From Fusobacterium sp. (GTDB lineage: Bacteria > Fusobacteriota > Fusobacteriia > Fusobacteriales > Fusobacteriaceae): a stretch of DNA of 20,867 nt. This document shows, one piece after another, positions 16,401 to 20,867 of the stretch (its first letter is position 1; every line of letters starts with the position of its first letter). The stretch covers positions 1-20,867 of the forward strand of contig JAHHSZ010000022.1 of assembly GCA_020024915.1 (NCBI GenBank), read 5' to 3'. The translations under genes were made by a program, and so were the position numbers. The notes beneath the pieces were generated by a model that made no database searches, had not been told where the DNA came from, and saw nothing but the letters and a program-made list of their open reading frames with translations.

Positions 16401-16949
16401 ATCAGTTTCAAACTCAAGCCAAGTTCCTTTATAAGGAATAATTTTTCCTGAAAAAAGATCTTTCCCTGTTTGTATGTTGATCTCTTTATTAAATGACACT
16501 CCTGGTGATCTATGTAGCTGTGATACAACAACCCTTTCTGCACCATTTATTACGAAAGTTCCTCTTTCTGTCATAAGTGGTATTTCTCCAAAATATACTA
16601 ATGACTCTTGTATCTCATTTCCACTCTTTTTATTTATAAGTCTTAGTCTTACTTTTAAGGAAGCAGAGTAAGTCTTACCTCTTTTTTTACACTCAAGTTC
16701 ATCATTTAATGGTGGCTCAGCTTCGTGTAGCTCATATGCTACATATTCTAACTTGATATCTCCATTAGAAGATTCAACAGGGAAAATTTCTCTAAAAGCT
16801 GATTCTAACCCCTTGTCTTTTCTATTATTTGGAGCTTCTTTAGCTTGTAGAAAATCTTCATAGGAATCCAATTGGAACTCAAGAAAATGAGGCATAGTCC
16901 CTCTCTCTTTTATCCTTCCAAAATTCAATCTTTCAACGAGTTTCCCCAT
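13449..16949 (-). CDS. rpoB: RNA polymerase beta subunit
   Basis: The second large core subunit, 1166 residues, ending in an acidic tail ([10 protein letters not shown]). It begins [25 protein letters not shown]. The rifampicin pocket reads [20 protein letters not shown] followed by ISALGPGG, with the Asp, His and Ser positions most often mutated in resistance all in the sensitive form. Further blocks [31 protein letters not shown] and [24 protein letters not shown] are canonical. AAGGGGTG precedes the ATG by 9 bases. It lies after rplL beyond an attenuator-like hairpin and before rpoC in the classic order. Confidence 0.98.
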   Translation of the reverse strand: [1166 protein letters not shown]

Positions 16950-17076
16950 TAATTCACACCCCTTATCAATCTTAAAATTTAATACCTAATCACTTGAAAA
17001 TAACAGGCTCATCTATTTCCAAATGATTAATTATCACTTTCCAAAAATAAAAATTATTATACTTCTAATAATTAGT

Positions 17077-17103
17077 AAAAAGGCACTCTGTTCAAGAGTG
17101 CCT
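17077..17103 (-). terminator. rplL-rpoB attenuator-like terminator
   Basis: AGGCACTCT and AGAGTGCCT form a perfect 9-bp stem with a five-base loop, followed on the minus strand by only four T beyond the stem. It lies 53 bases after rplL. In other bacteria a partial terminator here lowers rpoBC expression relative to ribosomal proteins; the short T-run fits leakiness. The plus-strand side is T-rich too. Confidence 0.75.
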
Positions 17104-17156
17104 ATTTTTTTTAACTAAATTAAAATCTATTGCTTAATCAACAGTTTAAAAGTTAA

Positions 17157-17525
17157 CTACTTAACTTCTACAGTTGCTCCAGCAGCTGTTAACTTCTCTT
17201 TTATAGCTTCAGCTTCTTCTTTAGCAATTCCCTCTTTTAATTTTCCACCATTATCTACTAATTCTTTAGCTTCTTTTAATCCTAATCCAGTAATTGCTCT
17301 TACTTCTTTGATTACAGCTATTTTATTAGCTCCTGCGTTTGCTAATACTACATCAAACTCAGTCTTCTCTTCAGCTGCTGCTGCTCCCTCTCCTGCTACT
17401 GCTACTGCTACTGGAGCTGCTGCAGTTACACCGAAGTGCTCTTCTAAAGCAGTTACTAATTCTTTTAATTCTAAAACTGTCATAGCTTCTAAATCAGCTA
17501 TAAATTGCTCTCTATTGAATGCCAT
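17157..17525 (-). CDS. rplL: 50S ribosomal protein L7/L12
   Basis: The multi-copy stalk protein that recruits translation GTPases, 122 residues. It has an N-terminal dimerisation domain (1-~30, MTVLELKELVTALEEHFG), an Ala/Val-rich flexible hinge (~34-52) and a C-terminal domain with the conserved KIAVIKEVRAITGLGLKEAK helix-loop. AGGGAGG precedes the ATG. It follows rplJ by 68 bases, as usual for the L10-L12 pair, and likely shares the L10 leader control upstream of rplJ. Confidence 0.97.
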   Translation of the reverse strand: MAFNREQFIADLEAMTVLELKELVTALEEHFGVTAAAPVAVAVAGEGAAAAEEKTEFDVVLANAGANKIAVIKEVRAITGLGLKEAKELVDNGGKLKEGIAKEEAEAIKEKLTAAGATVEVK

Positions 17526-17593
17526 TTAAATTTTCCTCCCTTAATTTTCGAAATTATTATCTTAGTGAATTTTTTTATTGAATATTGACCAAA

Positions 17594-18112
17594 TTATTCA
17601 GCTGTAGTTTCAGCTTCTTTTTTATCAGATATTGCCACAGTTGCGTAAGCAAGTTTTCTGATTGGTCCAAGCATTGAGTTAAGTAACATAGAAAGTAATT
17701 GATCTCTTGAAGGTAATTTAGCTAGAGCTTCTACCTCAGTCGCTTCAACTCTTTTTCCTGTTAATACTCCACCTTTAATTTTGAATATATCTTTTTTTGC
17801 TTTAGCCTTATCTTTTGCTAAATCAAAAACTAATTTTGCAGGAGCTACTGGATCATCATATCCAAAAGCAAATGCTGTAGTCCCTTCTAATAAATCATCA
17901 AAAGAATCCTCTACTCCAGCTTCTTTTAATGCTATTTTGAATAATCTGTTTTTTGCAACTAGATATTCAGCACCTGCTTCTCTTACTTTTTTTCTTAATT
18001 CAGTTTCCTCGTTAACTGTGATTCCTTGATAGTCAACTAATACTACTGATTGAGCTTTTCTTATTTTTTCTGCTAGTTCAGCTACTTGTTCGATTTTTGC
18101 TTGAGTTGCCAT
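17594..18112 (-). CDS. rplJ: 50S ribosomal protein L10
   Basis: The stalk base protein that binds 23S rRNA and carries L12 dimers on its C-terminal helix; 172 residues. Blocks SVVLVDYQGITVNEETELRK, EYLVAKNRLFKIALKEAG and GTTAFAFGYDDPVAPAK are typical. The start is the ATG giving MATQAKIEQV; AGGAGGTGA precedes it. A GTG four codons earlier lies within that ribosome site and cannot use it. A structured leader RNA with L10-binding features precedes it (18146-18264), so the protein probably represses its own operon. Confidence 0.97.
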   Translation of the reverse strand: MATQAKIEQVAELAEKIRKAQSVVLVDYQGITVNEETELRKKVREAGAEYLVAKNRLFKIALKEAGVEDSFDDLLEGTTAFAFGYDDPVAPAKLVFDLAKDKAKAKKDIFKIKGGVLTGKRVEATEVEALAKLPSRDQLLSMLLNSMLGPIRKLAYATVAISDKKEAETTAE

Positions 18113-18145
18113 TCTTTGATTCACCTCCTCTTTTTTCTAAAAATT

Positions 18146-18264
18146 ACCTCCGTGCCAAAGGTTAGGAACGGAGGTTGTAATCAAACTATGAGGCTAGCGA
18201 AACCTTATTCCAACCTCGGTAGGATACTTTAAGGTTCACAACCACCTACGGTCTTTGGTTTGGA
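18146..18264 (-). promoter_or_regulatory. L10 leader RNA (autoregulatory) with terminator-like hairpin
   Basis: The 167-base rplA-rplJ gap is filled by structured RNA. GACCGTAGGTGG (18252-18241) pairs through GTAGG with the CCTAC of CCTACCGAGGTT (18223-18212), enclosing a GGTT-GTG-AACC hairpin. A further arm GAGG...CCTC spans 18217-18190. These sequence blocks are those of the bacterial L10 leader. The 3' end forms ACCTCCGT/ACGGAGGT (18175-18146) followed by AATTTTTAG, a possible terminator that would be the off-state when L10-L12 is bound. Structure is read by eye from complementarity and remembered consensus. Confidence 0.82.
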
Positions 18265-18279
18265 TCTATATTAAATTAT

Positions 18280-18987
18280 TTATCCAACGTATTTTGCTAC
18301 TAATGCAGGGTCCATTTTTATTCCAGGTCCCATAGTTAGTGATACAGCAACAGTTCTTAAGTATTGTCCTTTTGAAGTTGCTGGTTTTAATCTTGTGATC
18401 TGATCTAAGAAAGCTTTGAAGTTCTCTTCAATTTTCTCAGGTGCGAAGTCTGCTTTACCAATTGGTACATGAATTGATCCTAATTTGTCAACTCTGAATG
18501 CTAATTTACCTTTTTTGAACTCAGATACTGCTTCTGCAATGTTTGGAGTTACAGTTCCTGATTTAGGGTTAGGCATTAATCCTTTAGTTCCTAAAATTTT
18601 CCCTAATCTTCCTAATTTAGGCATCATATCAGGGGTAGCGATTACTAAATCGAAATCAAGCCATCCTTGTTGAATTTGGTTTATATATTCCTCAGCTCCT
18701 GCATAATCTGCACCAGCCGCTAAAGCCTTCTCAATGTTAGCTCCTGAAGTTATTGCTAATATTTTTACAGTTTTTCCAGTCCCGTGAGGTAATACAACTG
18801 TTCCTCTAACTTGTTGGTCAGCATGTCTAGGATCTACTCCTAATCTTAATGCTACTTCTACTGTTTCGGTAAATTTAGCTGTTCTAGTTTTTAATACTAG
18901 ATCTAAAGCTTCTTTTACTTCATAAAGCTTTCCAGTTTCTACTAACTTAGCTATTTCTAAGTATTTTTTTCCTCTATGTTTTGCCAT
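18280..18987 (-). CDS. rplA: 50S ribosomal protein L1
   Basis: The L1-stalk protein of the large subunit, also a translational repressor of its own operon in many bacteria; 235 residues, normal length. Blocks VEVALRLGVDPRHADQQVRG, LPHGTGKTVKI, GRLGKILGTKGLMPNPKSGTV and the C-terminal TMGPGIKMD are canonical. The ATG giving MAKHRGKKYLE follows AGGGAGG; a 15-codon in-frame extension upstream is in the structured leader and is not supported. A structured stretch with GTGG/CCAC arms lies between rplK and this gene. Confidence 0.97.
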   Translation of the reverse strand: MAKHRGKKYLEIAKLVETGKLYEVKEALDLVLKTRTAKFTETVEVALRLGVDPRHADQQVRGTVVLPHGTGKTVKILAITSGANIEKALAAGADYAGAEEYINQIQQGWLDFDLVIATPDMMPKLGRLGKILGTKGLMPNPKSGTVTPNIAEAVSEFKKGKLAFRVDKLGSIHVPIGKADFAPEKIEENFKAFLDQITRLKPATSKGQYLRTVAVSLTMGPGIKMDPALVAKYVG

Positions 18988-19006
18988 GTTTAATTTTCCT
19001 CCCTTT

Positions 19007-19062
19007 GTGGTGATGCGGATGCCTCCTACCACTTAATATAGAGTGGCTCGATTAGCCATCTC
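19007..19062 (-). promoter_or_regulatory. Structured rplK-rplA intergenic RNA, weak candidate L1 site
   Basis: Two hairpins precede rplA. The first, GAG-a-TGGCT/AGCCA-CTC (19062-19041), has an 8-bp stem with a bulged A. The second has outer arms GTGGT/ACCAC (19032-19007) enclosing AGGAGGCATCC. The second shares GTGG...GGAGGC...CACCAC with the 23S rRNA L1 site but its inner helix is irregular. Confidence 0.4.
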
Positions 19063-19075
19063 CAAAACAAATTAA

Positions 19076-19501
19076 TTAGTCTACTATTTTTATTCCCATC
19101 GATCTTGCTGATCCAGCTATTATTCTCATAGCTGCTTCTACTGATCCTGCATTTAAGTCAGGCATCTTAGTTTCAGCGATCTCTTTTAATTTAGCTGTTG
19201 TAATTTGTCCAGCAACTTCTTTTTTAGAGTTCTTAGCTGCTGATTGAATTCCTGCTGCTTTCTTTAGTAAGTCTGATGCAGGTGGAGTTTTTAATATAAA
19301 TGTGAAACTTCTATCATTATAAACAGAAATCTCAACTGGGATTATCCATCCTGATTTATCCTGAGTTTTTGCATTGAATGCTTTACAGAATTCCATAATG
19401 TTTACTCCGTGAGCTCCTAATGCTGGTCCAACTGGTGGAGCTGGATTAGCTTTACCTGCTGGTAATTGTAGTTTTATTAATTTAATTACTTCTTTTGCCA
19501 T
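19076..19501 (-). CDS. rplK: 50S ribosomal protein L11
   Basis: Binds the GTPase-associated region of 23S rRNA and is the thiostrepton/RelA-linked stalk-base protein; 141 residues, the standard length. Blocks KLQLPAGKANPAPPVGPALG, GVNIMEFCKAFNAKTQ, the linker TFILKTPPASDLLKKAAG and the C-terminal GSARSMGIKIVD are canonical. CGGAGGTG lies 11 bases before the ATG. The leader ahead of it holds a hairpin resembling an L1 binding site. Confidence 0.98.
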   Translation of the reverse strand: MAKEVIKLIKLQLPAGKANPAPPVGPALGAHGVNIMEFCKAFNAKTQDKSGWIIPVEISVYNDRSFTFILKTPPASDLLKKAAGIQSAAKNSKKEVAGQITTAKLKEIAETKMPDLNAGSVEAAMRIIAGSARSMGIKIVD

Positions 19502-19529
19502 TTTTTAAAATTACACCTCCGAAAAATGT

Positions 19530-19555
19530 GTGGTAATGACGGTGTCATCTCCCAC
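19530..19555 (-). promoter_or_regulatory. Candidate L1 repressor binding site before rplK
   Basis: The minus-strand RNA forms GTGG-[GAG]-ATGAC-ACC-GTCAT-[TA]-CCAC: two short helices separated by an asymmetric internal loop. GUGGGAG on one side and UACCAC on the other reproduce, from memory, the L1-binding elements of 23S rRNA helices 76-78. Its position between nusG and rplK-rplA fits autogenous repression by L1. Confidence 0.6.
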
Positions 19556-19565
19556 TAACAAGGCA

Positions 19566-20165
19566 TTACGCCTTTTGAACACTGTCAAAATCTACTTCTA
19601 CTGGAGTCATCCTTCCAAACATTTCAATCATGACTTTTGCTTTCTTATGTTCCATATCTATTTCAGCTACTTTACCTTCTTGATCAGCAAAACCACCATT
19701 AAGTACTTTTACATAATCACCTACAGCAAAGTTAATTTTTATTACTTCTTTGATCTCTTTTTCTTCCTCAGTAAGGTCTAAACCTATGACATTAAATATG
19801 TTCATAACTTCTTCATCTTCCATTGGAATAGGATCAGATCCAACTCCTACAAATCCTGTTACACCATTTGTATTTCTAACTACATACCAAGCATCAGAAT
19901 CAACTCTAAAGTTAATTCCTTCATTACTTTCCTCTCTTGTAGCTACCATTTCTAGCATTACATATCCAGGAAATATCTTTCTGGCAACAGTTTTCTTTTT
20001 CCCTCTTACTTCTTCAATAGTCTCTTCTTCTGGAACAAGAATCTTTGTAACAATATCTCCCATTCCAAGAGTTTCTATTTTCTGCTCAAGGTCTGTTTTA
20101 ACTTTTTTCTCATACCCTGAATAAGTATGAATCATAAACCATTTTTTTACTAAGGTTTTTTCCAT
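19566..20165 (-). CDS. nusG: Transcription elongation/antitermination factor NusG
   Basis: A 199-residue NusG that binds RNA polymerase and modulates pausing, Rho action and transcription-translation coupling. The N-terminal NGN domain begins KKWFMIHTYSGYEKKVKTDL and contains GYVMLEMVATRE and RNTNGVTGFVG. The C-terminal KOW domain reads FAVGDYVKVLNGGFADQEGK. GGAGGATAATAAAT precedes the ATG. It follows secE by 5 bases, the common secE-nusG pairing, and its stop codon lies inside a small hairpin (AAGGC/GCCTT, 19560-19574) at the start of the rplK leader. Confidence 0.97.
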   Translation of the reverse strand: MEKTLVKKWFMIHTYSGYEKKVKTDLEQKIETLGMGDIVTKILVPEEETIEEVRGKKKTVARKIFPGYVMLEMVATREESNEGINFRVDSDAWYVVRNTNGVTGFVGVGSDPIPMEDEEVMNIFNVIGLDLTEEEKEIKEVIKINFAVGDYVKVLNGGFADQEGKVAEIDMEHKKAKVMIEMFGRMTPVEVDFDSVQKA

Positions 20166-20170
20166 ATTTA

Positions 20171-20353
20171 TTATCCTCCAAAGAGAGATACCAAAATTTT
20201 TAATAGTCTAGAAGCAATCAAATCAAAAACTCCCAAATATATACTAAGTATTAAGCTCATTGCTATTACCCAAAGAGTAGAATTTTTAATTTCCTCCTTG
20301 TTAGGCCATTGAACTTTGGAATACTCCATTTTTATTCCTTGAAAAAGATTCAT
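20171..20353 (-). CDS. secE: Preprotein translocase subunit SecE
   Basis: A 60-residue minimal SecE, the single-span clamp of the SecYEG channel. The amphipathic helix motif MEYSKVQWPNKEEI (about 8-21) precedes one transmembrane helix (about 25-50). The start is the ATG after AAGGTGATCAC giving MNLFQGIKMEY; a longer in-frame reading would run through the tRNA gene and is spurious. It lies between tRNA-Trp and nusG. Confidence 0.95.
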   Translation of the reverse strand: MNLFQGIKMEYSKVQWPNKEEIKNSTLWVIAMSLILSIYLGVFDLIASRLLKILVSLFGG

Positions 20354-20387
20354 GTGATCACCTTTTGATTCGACATTATAAAAAAAA

Positions 20388-20463
20388 TGGCAGGTCAAGA
20401 GGGACTCGAACCCCCAACCCTCGGTTTTGGAGACCGATGCTCTACCAATTGAGCCATTGACCT
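20388..20463 (-). tRNA. tRNA-Trp (CCA anticodon)
   Basis: A complete 76-base tRNA. The acceptor stem AGGTCAA pairs with TTGACCT, followed by discriminator G and an encoded CCA. The D-arm contains GCTCAATTGGTAGAGC, the anticodon stem TCGGT/ACCGA encloses loop CTCCAAA with anticodon CCA, and the T-arm is GGGGGTTCGAGTCCC-like. Seven T follow the CCA directly. It sits between rpmG and secE, an arrangement known from many bacteria, and is processed from the ribosomal-protein transcript. Confidence 0.97.
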
Positions 20464-20485
20464 GCACGTTGTAAAACTAAACTAA

Positions 20486-20638
20486 TTATTTCTTAGTTTC
20501 TTTATGTAAAGTAACTTTTTTGTCCCACTTACAGTATTTATTAATTTCTAATCTTTCTGTAGTATTCTTTTTATTCTTTGATGTGCTATAGTTTCTTCTT
20601 TTGCACTCTGTACATTCTAATTGAATATTTACTCTCAA
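20486..20638 (-). CDS. rpmG: 50S ribosomal protein L33
   Basis: A 50-residue L33 read from TTG: it begins RVNIQLECTECKRRNYSTSK and ends LHKETKK, both family-typical. The first zinc pair Cys-X2-Cys is present (C9, C12). The second pair is reduced to C36 with Asp at 39 (YCKWD), so the four-cysteine site is incomplete. GGAGGTG five bases upstream supports the TTG start. An in-frame ATG six codons earlier (20656) would add MSGGVE but lacks its own ribosome site, though it overlaps the stop of a four-codon mini-ORF. First gene after the 5S rRNA; followed by tRNA-Trp. Confidence 0.92.
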   Translation of the reverse strand: MRVNIQLECTECKRRNYSTSKNKKNTTERLEINKYCKWDKKVTLHKETKK

Positions 20639-20677
20639 TTCTACACCTCCACTCATAACGGTATCATTTAGATCCTC

Positions 20678-20697
20678 CCATACACTCTTATGTATGG
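20678..20697 (-). promoter_or_regulatory. Hairpin in the rpmG 5' untranslated RNA
   Basis: CCATACA-TAAGAG-TGTATGG is a perfect 7-bp stem immediately before a GGAGGATC ribosome-site-like sequence (20678-20671). Its 3' arm abuts that site, so it could affect access to it. The function is unknown. Confidence 0.5.
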
Positions 20698-20735
20698 TGT
20701 TAAAGAGTTTATATCTTGCTTTCTAAGACTTAGAT

Positions 20736-20764
20736 ATATTACCATATTTTTAAAACTTTGTCAA
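20736..20764 (-). promoter_or_regulatory. Promoter of the rpmG-tRNA-Trp-secE-nusG-ribosomal protein operon
   Basis: TTGACA (20764-20759), 17 bases, TAATAT (20741-20736) preceded by TG-G, i.e. an extended -10. It is the only strong promoter seen between the 5S gene and rpmG, and is the likely start of a long transcript reaching rpoC. It leaves a ~90-base untranslated leader. Confidence 0.82.
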
Positions 20765-20818
20765 ATATTTTTTTAAATTTATCTATTATTTTTTTGGTAC
20801 CTCGTTATAAATAAAAAA

Positions 20819-20867
20819 GCTTGGCAAGTTCCTATCCTCCCAGGAGGCTCCCCTCCAAGTACTTTCA
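20819..20867 (-). rRNA. 5S rRNA, 3' end (cut by the window edge)
   Basis: The minus strand reads TGAAAGTACTTGGAGGGGAG followed by CCTCCTGGGAGGATAGG and ends CTTGCCAAGC, the conserved 3' third of bacterial 5S rRNA including helix IV/V and the 3' half of the terminal stem. A run of T follows. About 70 bases of the 5' part lie beyond the window. It suggests that an rRNA operon lies immediately upstream of the rpmG promoter. Confidence 0.88.

Noticed and set aside
20353..20467. Long form of SecE (98 residues)
   Set aside because: The extension translates the tRNA-Trp gene; a proper ribosome site and the family N-terminus begin at 20353.

Overview
The window is an AT-rich chromosomal segment in which essentially every gene reads on the minus strand. 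Gene content, low GC, strong AGGAGG-type ribosome binding sites and the gene families suggest the Fusobacteriaceae (Fusobacterium or a close relative). That is an inference from general character, not from a marker comparison. No insertion sequence, phage gene or CRISPR array is visible.

In transcription order (right to left): the right edge holds the 3' end of a 5S rRNA. A strong promoter then drives rpmG, tRNA-Trp, secE, nusG, rplK, rplA, rplJ, rplL, rpoB and rpoC. This block carries ribosomal-protein and RNA-level control elements: a candidate L1 site before rplK, a second weaker one before rplA, an L10 leader before rplJ, an attenuator-like hairpin between rplL and rpoB, and a long hairpin between rpoB and rpoC. 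Directly behind rpoC lies a second conserved cluster, yicC-remA-gmk-rpoZ, followed by apbE. RNA polymerase beta, beta' and omega are therefore encoded together on one strand.

The most notable region is 4440-6343. A consensus promoter drives a 38-codon leader ORF, too short for ordinary gene calling, that contains three consecutive Trp codons. It is followed by a perfect intrinsic terminator placed just before an NSS-family sodium-coupled transporter. That transporter overlaps by 4 bases a 42-aa single-membrane-span protein resembling the small subunits of bacterial NSS methionine/alanine importers. This looks like a tryptophan-sensing attenuator controlling a two-component amino-acid importer.

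To the left are a tyrS-GNAT-nth operon and a nifS-iscU pair for Fe-S cluster assembly. The nifS promoter overlaps the nth stop codon. The iscU terminator and an outward-facing promoter-like sequence occupy the left edge.
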